From: Pseudanabaena biceps PCC 7429 | GTDB lineage: Bacteria; Cyanobacteriota; Cyanobacteriia; Pseudanabaenales; Pseudanabaenaceae | Direction of reading: 5' to 3' | NCBI RefSeq assembly: GCF_000332215.1 | Contig: NZ_ALWB01000005.1 | Coordinates: forward strand, 1-53,140 | DNA length: 53,140 bases | Part shown: positions 27,941 through 36,813 of the stretch, piece after piece | How positions within the stretch are numbered: position 1 is the stretch's first letter | Layout of the letters: each line of letters opens with the position of its first letter | Translations under genes and position numbers: made by a program | Notes under the pieces: generated by a model | Told to the model about the DNA's origin: nothing | Databases searched by the model: none | What the model saw: only the letters and a program-made list of their open reading frames with translations

Positions 27941-29085
27941 TAGAAAAACGGATTTTATTTGTAAGCTATACCGCAGTTTTGGGTGGTGGAGAGCTTTGCT
28001 TACTCGATTTTGCCCATGCCTATCGCGATAGTAGTGAGGTAGTACTGCTAACTGACGGTGTTTTAAAAACGCGGCTGGAAGAGTTAGGCGTGAAGGTTGA
28101 AGTCTTACCATCTTCGCGATCGCTGGCAGATGTAAAAGTATCAAGCGGGCTAGCCTCTTGGAAATCCATCGGCGATCTATGGCGATTGGGCAGGCAAATA
28201 GCTCAAAAAAGTCAAGATTTTGATTTGATTCATGCCAATAACCAAAAGGGATTTGTGGTGTCAGCGATCGCAAGATTATTCGGTGGTGCGCCCGTCGTTT
28301 GGCACTTACACGATATTTTGACCGCGAATATTTTTAGTCCGACCAATCGCAAAATTGCCGTTACGTTAGCGAATTGGTTTGCTAGCAGAGTAATTGTTAA
28401 TTCCCAAGCTACGGGCGACGCATTTATCGCCTGTGGTGGTAAGCGGCAACTGCTCCGTACGGTTTATAACGGTTTTGATTGCGCAAAATTCGATCGCATT
28501 AATGATCGGCAAGCAACGCTCCGTGAAGAATTGGGCATTCCGCGCGATCGACCTTTAGTGGGGATGTTTAGCCGTCTGTCCTATTGGAAAGGACAACATA
28601 TTTTGCTGGAAGCTGTCCGTGAATTGCCTGATGTCCATGTTTTATTGGTGGGTGACGCGCTCTTCGGTGAAGCAGAATATACGGAGAAGCTGAAGAATAT
28701 TGCTGCCCAACCAAGTCTAAAAGGGCGCGTCCATTGGCTCGGCTTTCGCCAAGATATTCCTGCCTTAATGAAGGCATGTGATGCGATCGCCCATTGCTCG
28801 ACCGCCCCCGAACCCTTTGGAAGAGTAATCGTCGAGGCTCAGTTAGCCAAAAGACCAGCGATCGCTACTATGGGTGGTGGCACGGGAGAAATTATTGATG
28901 ATGGTGTGACAGGGCTATTGATCCCTCCGAACGATCCCCATCTACTTACCAAGGCGATGCAAAAAATTTTTAGCGATCGCGAATTTACGAAGGCGATGGT
29001 TGAGGCAGCCTATATCCAAGCCCAAACTAAGTTTTCGATTCCCTCCGTATGCCAAGCTTTTGAAATGGCGATCACAGGCATATAA
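27937..29085 (+). CDS. Glycosyltransferase, GT4-like GT-B fold
   Basis: A 382-aa GT-B glycosyltransferase that likely moves a sugar from a nucleotide donor to a glycan or lipid. The N-terminal acceptor domain opens with ILFVSYTAVLGGGELCLLDF. The donor domain contains VGMFSRLSYWKGQHILLEAV and the E-x7-E motif in EPFGRVIVEAQ with the flanking GGGTGEIIDDGVTGLLIPP. No membrane segment is present. Its acceptor cannot be read; no other polysaccharide genes are near. It overlaps the DUF928 gene by four bases. Confidence 0.88.
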   Translation: MIEKRILFVSYTAVLGGGELCLLDFAHAYRDSSEVVLLTDGVLKTRLEELGVKVEVLPSSRSLADVKVSSGLASWKSIGDLWRLGRQIAQKSQDFDLIHANNQKGFVVSAIARLFGGAPVVWHLHDILTANIFSPTNRKIAVTLANWFASRVIVNSQATGDAFIACGGKRQLLRTVYNGFDCAKFDRINDRQATLREELGIPRDRPLVGMFSRLSYWKGQHILLEAVRELPDVHVLLVGDALFGEAEYTEKLKNIAAQPSLKGRVHWLGFRQDIPALMKACDAIAHCSTAPEPFGRVIVEAQLAKRPAIATMGGGTGEIIDDGVTGLLIPPNDPHLLTKAMQKIFSDREFTKAMVEAAYIQAQTKFSIPSVCQAFEMAITGI

Positions 29086-29235
29086 GTAGCGACAGCCCGT
29101 AATCAGCTTTGGGGTTTACGGAGAGTTTCGTAAAAGTTGTCAAATATTAATAAATACCTAGATTCGCTTATCTATTGGTGTAATTGAGGTTGTAAGGTTA
29201 ATCAAAGTATTTTTTAAGAATAGTCGAGGCGTTAA

Positions 29236-30105
29236 ATGATCACAGACAGCGATCGCGTTCAGATTCTCAGTGAAGCACTGCCTTACATGCAGCAATTTGC
29301 AGGACGCACTATTGTCGTTAAATATGGTGGTGCAGCCATGAAAGAAGAAAATCTGCGACAGGATGTGATTCGTGATGTCGTTACGATGTCATTCATGGGA
29401 CTGCGCCCAGTGCTAGTGCATGGGGGGGGACCTGAAATCAATACATGGCTGACTAAGCTCAATATTGAACCACAGTTTATTAATGGGTTGCGCGTTACCG
29501 ATGCCGCCACGATGGAAGTTGTGGAAATGGTACTAGTAGGACGTGTTAACAAGCAAATTGTGGAAATGATCAACCTTGCTGGCGGTTCTGGCGTGGGACT
29601 ATGCGGTAAGGATGGCAACCTGATCCGCGCCCGTCCCCAAGGCAATGATGCGATCGGCTTTGTCGGCGAAGTCAGTGGCATTAATATTGGGCTACTCTCC
29701 ACATTACTAGAGGCAGGACATATTCCCGTTGTATCCAGCGTTGCCACCGATGAAACAGGTCAATCCTACAATATTAATGCGGATACCGTCGCAGGTGAAC
29801 TCGCGGCGGCGCTAGGAGCTGAAAAATTGATTCTACTCACTGATATTGCGGGCATTTTGCATAATTACAAGGATCCCAGTACTCTCTATCGCAGTTTAAC
29901 TATCCAAAAAGCAAGAGAGCTCATGAATAGTAATGTGGTTAGTGGTGGCATGATTCCCAAAGTACAGTGCTGCGTGCGATCGCTAGCTCAAGGGGTAAGA
30001 GCAGCTCATATCGTTGATGGTAGAGTACCGCACTCACTTCTATTGGAAATCTTTACAAACAGTGGCGTTGGCTCGATGATCGTTGCTTCGGAAACATTGC
30101 TTTAA
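29236..30105 (+). CDS. argB: Acetylglutamate kinase
   Basis: The enzyme phosphorylates N-acetylglutamate in arginine synthesis and in cyanobacteria is the target of PII control. The 289-aa length is normal. An amino-acid-kinase fold is shown by [11 protein letters not shown] (about residues 27-37), [13 protein letters not shown] (about 60-72), [22 protein letters not shown] and [21 protein letters not shown] near residue 240 lies in the effector region. The ATG at 29236 is a good start. It follows the glycosyltransferase by 150 bases and appears to be its own unit. Confidence 0.95.
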   Translation: MITDSDRVQILSEALPYMQQFAGRTIVVKYGGAAMKEENLRQDVIRDVVTMSFMGLRPVLVHGGGPEINTWLTKLNIEPQFINGLRVTDAATMEVVEMVLVGRVNKQIVEMINLAGGSGVGLCGKDGNLIRARPQGNDAIGFVGEVSGINIGLLSTLLEAGHIPVVSSVATDETGQSYNINADTVAGELAAALGAEKLILLTDIAGILHNYKDPSTLYRSLTIQKARELMNSNVVSGGMIPKVQCCVRSLAQGVRAAHIVDGRVPHSLLLEIFTNSGVGSMIVASETLL

Positions 30106-30188
30106 AATCTAGATATAAAACCTGCGGCGCACGCGCAGCGTGCGCTACAGCTTTTGATTCTGGGTTTTAATTATGCCCAGCCACTTAA
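30106..30188. repeat. Palindromic element, family B
   Basis: Immediately after argB, an element runs to TTAATTATGCCCAGCCACTTA, the family B right end. The core stem is 8 bp with loop GCA (30127-30134 with 30138-30145), shorter than in other copies, and the left end is degraded. Confidence 0.6.
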
Positions 30189-30229
30189 TACCAAAAATTA
30201 AAACTGGTATAGCCATAGTCAGTAATGTT

Positions 30230-30300
30230 AGGACAAAAATCAAACCCAATAGAGAGTTGCGGCGCGAAGCGCCGCAACTCTCTATGGGGTTTGATGTCCT
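30230..30300. repeat. Long palindromic element, family D
   Basis: AGGACA and TGTCCT close a 71-base palindrome whose inner stem ATAGAGAGTTGCGGCGC is perfect (loop GAA). The flank CTGACTTAAGTG continues the outer arm. The inner stem is the same as at 18154, while the outer arms resemble those at 34712. Confidence 0.8.
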
Positions 30301-30358
30301 GACTTAAGTGAATATAGCTATAAAATAAAAACGAGCGGACAAAAATGAGCAGATAAAA

Positions 30359-31093
30359 ATGAGCGGAGCTATGGAAGATCGCACGGAAATATTACGTCAA
30401 TTCATGAAGTTAGCGAATATATCGAGCTTTCAAATCCTCAGCGATCGCGCGGGGGTATCTCGGAGAGCGATCGATACTCTACGTAAAGGCAATGCCGCGA
30501 CCTTGAAGTATAGCAATTTAGCTAAGTTAGCAGAGATTTTAAACATTGAAGTAACTGAATTGATTGCCCAGTTTATTCCGTCAGATCTAAGTTCAGATCC
30601 AGATCGAAATCCAGATCTAAATCTAAATCTAGATCTACAAGCTCCCAATGATAATGCCGATGCATCTAGTTCCACAATTGCTAATTTACGGACTGAATAT
30701 CAGCGGCTACAGCAAAAATTAGAGCATCAAACCCAAGAATTGCGATCGCAGTTTGAGAGGGAAACTTTTTACCAATTGGAATCGTTACTGTTACAACTGC
30801 CATCAGCAGCTTATGCCGCTCAAAACAATCCCAATATGCTTGCTAAAAATATTTTGCCTCTCTGGCGACCTCTAGAGCAGCTATTGCAGAAATGGGGGAT
30901 TACGGCAATTGGTGCTGTTGGGGCAGAGGTTGCCTACGATCCTCAAAACCATCAATTAATGGAAGGAAGCGAGCGTATTGAGGAAGGGGATCTGGCGATC
31001 GTTCGTTATGTGGGCTATCGGAAAGGTGAGAAATTGCTATATCGAGCTAGGGTTGCAATCATCACAGAATTGTCTCCAAGGGGTGAGATATAG
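30359..31093 (+). CDS. HTH protein with GrpE-like C-terminal domain
   Basis: A 244-aa protein of a type common in cyanobacteria. Residues 5-65 form an XRE-like helix-turn-helix (FQILSDRAGVSRRAIDTLRK). An Asp/Asn/Leu-rich linker coded by a GATCTAAAT-like repeat follows, then a coiled coil (TEYQRLQQKLEHQTQELRSQ). The C-terminal part resembles the beta domain of GrpE (YDPQNHQLMEGSERIEEGD, then VGYRKGEKLLYRARV). A role linking DnaK to gene regulation is inference. The start could be ATG 30359 or the second ATG (MEDRTEIL). Confidence 0.75.
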   Translation: MSGAMEDRTEILRQFMKLANISSFQILSDRAGVSRRAIDTLRKGNAATLKYSNLAKLAEILNIEVTELIAQFIPSDLSSDPDRNPDLNLNLDLQAPNDNADASSSTIANLRTEYQRLQQKLEHQTQELRSQFERETFYQLESLLLQLPSAAYAAQNNPNMLAKNILPLWRPLEQLLQKWGITAIGAVGAEVAYDPQNHQLMEGSERIEEGDLAIVRYVGYRKGEKLLYRARVAIITELSPRGEI

Positions 31094-31165
31094 AAATAAT
31101 GCATGAGTTGTGAATAAATCTAGACTTTTGACTCGATTCTCAAGAATTTTAAATATCATAAAACA

Positions 31166-32509
31166 ATGCCAACTTCCATTGCTCTCATCGCTCATGACTC
31201 CCAAAAAGCTGACATGATGGCGTTAGCCCAAAAGTACCAAACGACCTTATCGCGTTATCACACCATTGCTACCGCCAATACTGGTAAACAGGTTCAAGCC
31301 GCAACTGGACTACCGATAGAACTAATAAAATCGCAGCGGGATGGTGGAGATATTCAAATTACGGCTCGCGTGATTGCGGGGGAGATTGCTTGTGTTCTTT
31401 GGCTCTGCGATCCCGATCAACTGCAAACGATCGCTGCTAGTCTTCTTAATCTATTGCGGATATGCCAAATCTATAACGTTCCGCTCGCTACAAATCTCTC
31501 GACCGCTAACGCTTTGTTGCAATCTCTCCAAAAAAGTCGCGTCGCGCATCTGATATTTAATCCCGTGGCTGGACAGGGGAATCCTGATGCAGATTTGGCT
31601 CTGATTCGGCAGATATTGGAGCCGCAGATCCAATTGAACGTTATTTTTACAAAACCTGATTTGAATCCGACCGATCAGGCAAAAGCGGCGATCGCTTCGA
31701 TTCAAAGGCGGCGATCGCTAATTTCCGACACTAATTTTGTCATTGCCTCTGGTGGCGATGGGACGATCTCCGCCGTTGCCAATGCTCTAATTGGGACGGG
31801 GATTCCCCTTGGGATTATTCCTAGAGGTACTGCTAATGCTTTTTCCGTCGCTTTGGGCATTCCCACAGGGGTAAAGCAGGCTTGCGAAACGATCCTTACG
31901 GGCAATACTTGCATTGTGGATGCGGCTCGTTGCAATAGTTTTCCCATGATTCTGCTGGCTGGTATTGGCTTTGAAGCAGAAACGGTCGAACGTGCTGATC
32001 GAGAGATGAAGAATCTCTTAGGGCCTCTTGCCTATCTCATTGCGGGAGCGCAACAACTGTTGGAACAAAAACTCTTTGCAGTTGAGGTGGAAATTGATGG
32101 TTCCGTTACTGAGTTTCATTGCGGCGCGATGACTATTGCCAATGCTGCCCCGCCGACCTCAGTATTGGCTCAAGGTTTGGGAGAAGTGATTCCCAATGAT
32201 GGATTATTGGATGTGACGATCGCAGTTTCCAAAAACGAAAGTCTCACCCTTTCCGATCGCCTATTAGCGATCGATGTTATTGGTAAGCTATTTACTTCTG
32301 CATTAGTGAAAACGCCGATTGAGAATGAAGTTCTAGCCTGTTTTAGAACGAACAAAATCAAGGTAACGGCGACTCCACCTCAAAAAGTGGTAGTTGATGG
32401 CGAGATAATTGGCACAACTCCAGTGGAAATAGTATGTATTCCCGATGGATTAACTCTTTTTGCTCCATTGCTTAACAGCCTAGTAATACCAAATCACAAA
32501 ATGGCGTAG
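31166..32509 (+). CDS. Fusion of methylglyoxal-synthase-like domain and lipid kinase
   Basis: A 447-aa fusion. Residues 1-125 follow methylglyoxal synthase: IALIAHDSQK keeps the phosphate-binding region, DGGD keeps the catalytic Asp (residue 62, E. coli D71 by alignment from memory), and VPLATNLSTA keeps the final motif; but the position of E. coli His98 holds Ile (residue 89). Residues 127-440 are a diacylglycerol/sphingosine-type lipid kinase (YegS-like): LIFNPVAGQGNPD, SGGDGTISAVANAL (about 193-206), GTANAFSVALGIP and late VDGEIIGTTPVEI. The last residues (IPNHKMA) and the TAG are coded by a family C repeat. The kinase probably phosphorylates a lipid; the MGS part may be regulatory. Confidence 0.85.
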   Translation: MPTSIALIAHDSQKADMMALAQKYQTTLSRYHTIATANTGKQVQAATGLPIELIKSQRDGGDIQITARVIAGEIACVLWLCDPDQLQTIAASLLNLLRICQIYNVPLATNLSTANALLQSLQKSRVAHLIFNPVAGQGNPDADLALIRQILEPQIQLNVIFTKPDLNPTDQAKAAIASIQRRRSLISDTNFVIASGGDGTISAVANALIGTGIPLGIIPRGTANAFSVALGIPTGVKQACETILTGNTCIVDAARCNSFPMILLAGIGFEAETVERADREMKNLLGPLAYLIAGAQQLLEQKLFAVEVEIDGSVTEFHCGAMTIANAAPPTSVLAQGLGEVIPNDGLLDVTIAVSKNESLTLSDRLLAIDVIGKLFTSALVKTPIENEVLACFRTNKIKVTATPPQKVVVDGEIIGTTPVEIVCIPDGLTLFAPLLNSLVIPNHKMA

Positions 32510-32561
32510 CCATTTTGTGATTTGGTATAAGAAATGGCATAGCCATTTCTTAATTTGGTAT
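32484..32561. repeat. Palindromic element, family C, overlapping a gene end
   Basis: A perfect 20-bp stem (32486-32505 with 32509-32528, loop GTA) opens with TAATACCA, and a second stem AAGAAATGGC-ATA-GCCATTTCTT follows. The TAG at 32507-32509 of the lipid kinase gene lies at the apex. The element ends with TTTGGTATTA. Confidence 0.85.
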
Positions 32562-32567
32562 TAGTTC

Positions 32568-34001
32568 TTGAATCAAAATCCCTTGAATCAAAATTCTGTT
32601 CCATTACTAGAGGCAGCGCGACGATATTTATCCATCGATCACGCTGCTTTTTATACCCCAGGACATAAACGCAGTCGGGGGATTAACCACGAATTGCTCG
32701 AACTATTCGGTAAGTCTGTTTTTCAATTGGATTTACCCGAGCTGCCAGAGATAGAAGAGGCGATCGCTGATGCCGAAATATTGGCTGCCACAGCCTACGG
32801 GAGCGATCGCACTTGGTTCTTGACCAATGGCTCTACCTGTGGTGTGCAAGCGATGCTGTTAGCGACTTGTCAGGAGGGAGACAAGGTGTTAATTGGGCGT
32901 AACTGTCATAAATCAGCGATCGCCGCCTTAGTTTTAACGGGAGCTGAGCCTATTTATTTGCCGACGGAATATTTGCCAGAATTCGATCTGGACTTGGGTG
33001 TGAGTCCTACAACCCTAGATCTATTCTTACAAAAGCATCCCGATACCAAAGCGGTGCTATTGGTCAGTCCCAACTATTTTGGGGTCTGTGGCGAATTGGC
33101 AAAAATGGCGGCGATTGTCCATGCTAAGAATATTCCCCTCTTAGTCGATGCTGCCCATGGAGCGCATTTAGGATTTCATGGCGATCTGCCGATTTCAGCC
33201 CTGCAAGCAGGAGCCGATCTGGTGGTGCAATCCACCCATAAGGTTGCTGGCAGTCTTACCCAATCTTCGATGTTGCATGTCAAAGGCGATCGCATTGCCA
33301 TTGATCGCATCGATCGCGCTTTACAAATATTACGATCTAGCAGTCCCAATCTATTCCTGATGATTTCCCTCGATGTAGCGCGGCGACAGATGGCGATCGA
33401 GGGACGAGAATTGCTAACAGAAACCTTGCGCTTATCTAACGAAGCACGATCGCAACTAAGTAAACTGCCTAGCCTACGTACCCTCAGTCAAGCCGAAGTA
33501 TCAACCCTCGATCCGACGCGATTAACCGTGATGGTCGATCGCCTTGGTATTACGGGTTTTGAAGCTGATGCACTTTTCCATTCTCAGCTAGGGGTGATGG
33601 CGGAAATGCCGACCCTAAGCCAACTAGTTTTTATTCTCAGTTTAGGCAATCATCAAGCCGATGTCGATCGCCTTGTACTTGCTTTTCAGCAACTGCCCAG
33701 TCACATCAAGGAGCCTTCCTTCAGAACCGATCGCCAATTTTCGCCAATTTCTATGCCAATCCCAAGACTCACCCCTCGCGTCGCCTATTTTGCTCAAAGT
33801 GAACGCCTTGATCTCCCGCAAGCGATCGGGCGAATTAGTGCGGAATCTCTCTGCCCTTATCCTCCTGGAATTCCCTTGATTTGCATTGGCGAAGAAATCA
33901 CGGCGGAGACGGTAAATCTTTTGCAAGCGATCGCGCGATCGGGCGGGATAGTTAATGGAGCAAGTGATGCCAGTCTTGCCACAATTAGAGTTGTTAAGTA
34001 A
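32568..34001 (+). CDS. Orn/Lys/Arg decarboxylase family PLP enzyme
   Basis: A 477-aa fold-type I PLP enzyme of the Orn/Lys/Arg decarboxylase family, which makes polyamine precursors from basic amino acids. FYTPGHKRSRGI near residue 27 is the family start. FLTNGSTCGVQAML binds PLP phosphate, LLVDAAHGAHLGFH has the PLP-stacking His and Asp, and QSTHKVAGSLTQ carries the Schiff-base lysine (near residue 225). The C-terminal domain is of the short bacterial type. Substrate cannot be read from motifs. No ATG fits; TTG 32568 or TTG 32583 (a 15-base repeat of the same start) must be used. It is followed by a hairpin with a T-rich tail. Confidence 0.82.
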   Translation: MNQNPLNQNSVPLLEAARRYLSIDHAAFYTPGHKRSRGINHELLELFGKSVFQLDLPELPEIEEAIADAEILAATAYGSDRTWFLTNGSTCGVQAMLLATCQEGDKVLIGRNCHKSAIAALVLTGAEPIYLPTEYLPEFDLDLGVSPTTLDLFLQKHPDTKAVLLVSPNYFGVCGELAKMAAIVHAKNIPLLVDAAHGAHLGFHGDLPISALQAGADLVVQSTHKVAGSLTQSSMLHVKGDRIAIDRIDRALQILRSSSPNLFLMISLDVARRQMAIEGRELLTETLRLSNEARSQLSKLPSLRTLSQAEVSTLDPTRLTVMVDRLGITGFEADALFHSQLGVMAEMPTLSQLVFILSLGNHQADVDRLVLAFQQLPSHIKEPSFRTDRQFSPISMPIPRLTPRVAYFAQSERLDLPQAIGRISAESLCPYPPGIPLICIGEEITAETVNLLQAIARSGGIVNGASDASLATIRVVK

Positions 34002-34018
34002 GTGGCTATCGCTATTTT

Positions 34019-34055
34019 AAAGAGAGATGCGGCGAGAAGCGCCGCATCTCTCTTT
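34019..34055. terminator. Hairpin terminator
   Basis: A perfect 16-bp stem (AAAGAGAGATGCGGCG) with loop AGAAG and a T-rich right flank lies 17 bases after the decarboxylase stop. A degraded family C hairpin (about 34066-34105) follows it. Confidence 0.7.
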
Positions 34056-34138
34056 TGAGCTTTAAGACCCACAAAATAGCCATGACATTTTGTGAATTGG
34101 TATAAAATGAGTTGTGATTTTAGATTACAAAAAATTTC

Positions 34139-34705
34139 ATGTCATCTACCCCAGCCCAAATCCTGCAAAACCGTCTCAGTTACCAAGGCAGTAAGTTTTC
34201 CTTCCATGTCGATCGCCTTAAACTACCCAATGGTGTAACGGGGGAATATTCCTATATCAAGCACCCTGGGGCTGGTTTGGCAGTACCAATCACTGCCGAT
34301 GGCAAATTTGTCTTAGTCAAGCAATATCGATTTGCGATTCAACGCTATCTATTAGAATTTCCTGCGGGAACCTTGGAAATTGGCGAAGATAGTGATATCA
34401 CGATCGCACGCGAAATAGAAGAGGAAACAGGATATAAAGCTAATCAATGGCAATATCTTGGCGGTTTTTACATCTGTCCAGGTTATTCCGATGAGATCAT
34501 TCATGCCTATCTAGCCCAAGATTTAGAGAAGCTAGAGCATCCTCCCGCGCAAGATGAAGATGAAGAAATAGAAGTGGTCTTACTCAGTCGCGAAGAAATC
34601 GAGGCTCTATTGCGATCGCCCAGTGCTGACGCAAGACTTGATGCCAAGTCCATCACGGCTTTTTATCTAGCCCTACAAGCAATTTATAGCTGTCGCCAAA
34701 TGTAA
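34139..34705 (+). CDS. NUDIX hydrolase, ADP-ribose pyrophosphatase-like
   Basis: A 188-aa NUDIX enzyme that hydrolyses a nucleoside diphosphate linked to another group, most likely ADP-ribose. The Nudix box is complete from GTLEIGEDSD to REIEEETGY (about residues 75-98), with the Glu ladder that binds Mg. The preceding LLEFPAGT and following CPGYSDEIIHAYLA are typical of the ADP-ribose group. The ATG at 34139 fits. It stands alone. Confidence 0.88.
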   Translation: MSSTPAQILQNRLSYQGSKFSFHVDRLKLPNGVTGEYSYIKHPGAGLAVPITADGKFVLVKQYRFAIQRYLLEFPAGTLEIGEDSDITIAREIEEETGYKANQWQYLGGFYICPGYSDEIIHAYLAQDLEKLEHPPAQDEDEEIEVVLLSREEIEALLRSPSADARLDAKSITAFYLALQAIYSCRQM

Positions 34706-34711
34706 TAGGAA

Positions 34712-34781
34712 GGACATAAACCCCAAGAATTGATTGGCGGCGCTCCGCGCCGCCAATCAATTCTTGGGGTTTGATTTGTCC
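34712..34781. repeat. Long palindromic element, family D
   Basis: GGACA(T)AAACCCCAAG and CTTGGGGTTTgatTTGTCC enclose a 70-base near-perfect palindrome with loop TCC. The inner stem GATTGGCGGCGC differs from the copy at 30230 but pairing is kept. Confidence 0.82.
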
Positions 34782-34809
34782 TAGGTCAAGTGACTGTAAC
34801 TATAGGTTT

Positions 34810-34839
34810 AGAAAAAACAGCATTTTGCGCTGTTTTTCT
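34810..34839. terminator. Hairpin terminator between convergent genes
   Basis: AGAAAAAACAGC pairs with GCTGTTTTTCT. T-rich and A-rich flanks fit bidirectional termination between the NUDIX gene and the M23 gene. AACGCTGTTTTTTCT repeats the right arm just after it. Confidence 0.65.
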
Positions 34840-34853
34840 AAACGCTGTTTTTT

Positions 34854-35777
34854 CTAATCCTTGAAACTGTTAGAAGCTAGATCTAACGTCACTTGACGAA
34901 GTTGTAGATAGTCCATCGGATCGACTGCGGTTTTACCGTCGGGCTGTACTTCAAAGTGTAAATGCGGTCCCGTGCTAAATCCTGTCGAGCCTACTTCCGC
35001 GATCGCTTGTCCCTTGCGGACTACTTGCCCTTTGGCGACATAAACCCGATTGGTGTGAGCATAAAGGGTTACCGCCCCATTGTTATGCTGCAACTCGACA
35101 ATATTGCCATAGCCGCCATCCGTCCATCCCGCATCACTAACTACGCCATCGGCAGCAGCAAAAATAGGTGTGCCCGATGGCGCGGCAAAATCAACTCCTT
35201 TATGGAGCTTTCTTTCGCCAGTAATCGGATGTACGCGCCAACCAAACCCAGAACTAATGGCAGCCCCAGTGATAGGTAGAGTGAAATTAGCAACACTGTT
35301 AAGATCGATCGCCGCAATATTTTGAGGAAGTTGCATTGTCCATCGACCAGGCTGTGAGGATTTTAGGCGTAAATCCTGAGGATTGAGCGTAATTTCAGGC
35401 GACAGTTCGACTACCATTCTGGTGGTATTGGCATCAACCTGTCCGACTCTAACCGCCTGTACTCCACGACCTACGCGCCGCCTAACCGTGGGTCCTTGAT
35501 AGATAATGCCTGGAAGATCGATGACGATGCGAGTGGGATTGCTAATTACCGTTCCCTTGGGCTCAATGTCATTTTTGAGTGAAAATTCGATCTTGCTGTC
35601 GTTCAGATCGTATACAAAAGTTTCCAACCGATTTGCCTGAGCAATGGGAGCAGCGATCGCCAAACTACTAGTCAATCCACATAGAGTAAGCCCTAATAGA
35701 CGAAAATTTAAGGCTCTCGATTTGTTGAATAATCGACGATGACTAAACAAATTAAATAACTGGTGGGAGCGAGACAT
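34854..35777 (-). CDS. M23 family peptidase with AMIN domain
   Basis: A 307-aa exported cell-wall protein. It has a basic N-terminus, a signal segment (about residues 24-48, LGLTLCGLTSSLAIAAPIAQA), an AMIN domain (about 50-155, LETFVYDLNDSKIEF) that binds peptidoglycan or septal material, and a LytM/M23 metallopeptidase domain (about 185-285). The zinc ligands are visible in HKGVDFAAPSGTPIFAAADG and GPHLHFEV. It would cut peptide bonds in peptidoglycan or activate an amidase, as EnvC/NlpD-type proteins do. The start ATG 35777 gives the long N-terminus; a later start could be used. The promoter should lie in the following gap. Confidence 0.88.
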   Translation of the reverse strand: MSRSHQLFNLFSHRRLFNKSRALNFRLLGLTLCGLTSSLAIAAPIAQANRLETFVYDLNDSKIEFSLKNDIEPKGTVISNPTRIVIDLPGIIYQGPTVRRRVGRGVQAVRVGQVDANTTRMVVELSPEITLNPQDLRLKSSQPGRWTMQLPQNIAAIDLNSVANFTLPITGAAISSGFGWRVHPITGERKLHKGVDFAAPSGTPIFAAADGVVSDAGWTDGGYGNIVELQHNNGAVTLYAHTNRVYVAKGQVVRKGQAIAEVGSTGFSTGPHLHFEVQPDGKTAVDPMDYLQLRQVTLDLASNSFKD

Positions 35778-35991
35778 AAAGTTTGTATGCGCTGTAGGAC
35801 GGTTGAGAGCAAGCTACAAGCCGTACATAAATGCACAAGAAGCCCTGTAAGAAGACTTGTAGAAGGCTGGGATGATGCTCTGAAAATTTCCGTAACGAGA
35901 ACGAGTGAGATTCTACATCAATTTTGATGAAATGTGACAACTAGCGACGATTAATCTGCTAAAAAATTGTTTTTGCTAGCAATTAATACCC

Positions 35992-36150
35992 GTTCAGAAA
36001 ATAGCAAAGCTATTTTCTGAACCTATAAGCAAACCCCAAAAGATAATACCAAAGCTCAAAATGGCTACGCCATTTTGAGCTTTGAAAACCCTTACTGGGT
36101 TTAGTTTTTAATTCACAAAAGTGTTGTCACACTTTCGTGAATTGGTATTA
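35992..36150. repeat. Single hairpin plus inverted family C element
   Basis: A 14-bp stem (35992-36022, loop AAA) is followed by a 107-base family C element (36044-36150) in opposite orientation to the copies at 12126 and 13023: here the AAATGGC hairpin comes first, then CCCTTACTGGGTTTAG, then the TTCACAAAAGTG hairpin and TTGGTATTA. With the region upstream this fills the 481-base gap between the M23 and fasciclin genes; nothing else was seen. Confidence 0.82.
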
Positions 36151-36258
36151 ACCTTAATTGTTAACCTTTTGGGCAGTCCTAAAGAGTTCAGGGAGTGTCG
36201 CTCAGCACACGGCACTTCATCCCCATTCAAGCAACATCCACACCGCCACAAGACAACC

Positions 36259-36717
36259 ATGACCACAATTGTTGATATTGCCGTTAGTAATGAAGGATTT
36301 TCGACCCTTGTCACCGCCGTATCAGTGGCAAACTTAGTCGAAGCCCTACAAAGCCCAGGACCTTTTACGGTTTTTGCTCCCAATGATGCAGCCTTTGCCA
36401 AGCTTCCCGATGGTACGATTAAAACGCTAGTCCAGAATATTCCTCAACTCTCCCGTATTCTGACCTACCATGTTGTGTCAGGCAAATATAAAAGAGAAGA
36501 TCTAATTGGCGTTAAGTCTCTCATTTCGTTAGAGGGTTCTCAAATCGATCTGGATATTTCCCATGAGAGCTTTGAGGCAAATAATGCGACGGTCATTGCC
36601 GCAGACATCGAAGCCGATAATGGAATCATCCACGTAATCGATACCGTCATGCTGATGCGTCCCCATTGGGTATATCCAATTATGGAATCTGGCAAAACGG
36701 GTATAGTAAGTGGCTAA
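36259..36717 (+). CDS. Fasciclin (FAS1) domain protein
   Basis: A single FAS1 domain of 152 aa, a fold linked to adhesion. [20 protein letters not shown] opens it, followed by [19 protein letters not shown] and, near the end, [12 protein letters not shown], the three parts that define the family. No signal peptide is present from the ATG at 36259, the start that fits other cytosolic-looking bacterial FAS1 proteins; an upstream GTG at 36121 lies inside a repeat and is unlikely. The last codons (GTAAGTGGCTAA) resemble the family B end. Confidence 0.85.
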   Translation: MTTIVDIAVSNEGFSTLVTAVSVANLVEALQSPGPFTVFAPNDAAFAKLPDGTIKTLVQNIPQLSRILTYHVVSGKYKREDLIGVKSLISLEGSQIDLDISHESFEANNATVIAADIEADNGIIHVIDTVMLMRPHWVYPIMESGKTGIVSG

Positions 36718-36725
36718 TCTAAAAG

Positions 36726-36806
36726 CCTGTGCCGATTGCTACGCGATCGGCACAGGTAACCCAAGAAGATAATGGCGGCGCTTTGCGCCGCCATTATCTT
36801 CTTGGG
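36726..36806. repeat. Two hairpins between convergent genes
   Basis: The first is a 14-bp stem (36726-36756, loop TAC); the second is a perfect 22-bp stem (36760-36781 with 36785-36806, loop TTT). They lie between the fasciclin gene and the end of the nitrate-type ATPase gene and may stop both transcripts. Confidence 0.75.
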
Positions 36807-36813
36807 CTTTGAG

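Noticed and set aside
36121-36258. Longer form of the fasciclin protein from GTG 36121
   Set aside because: The start lies inside a family C element and the added residues do not form a signal peptide.
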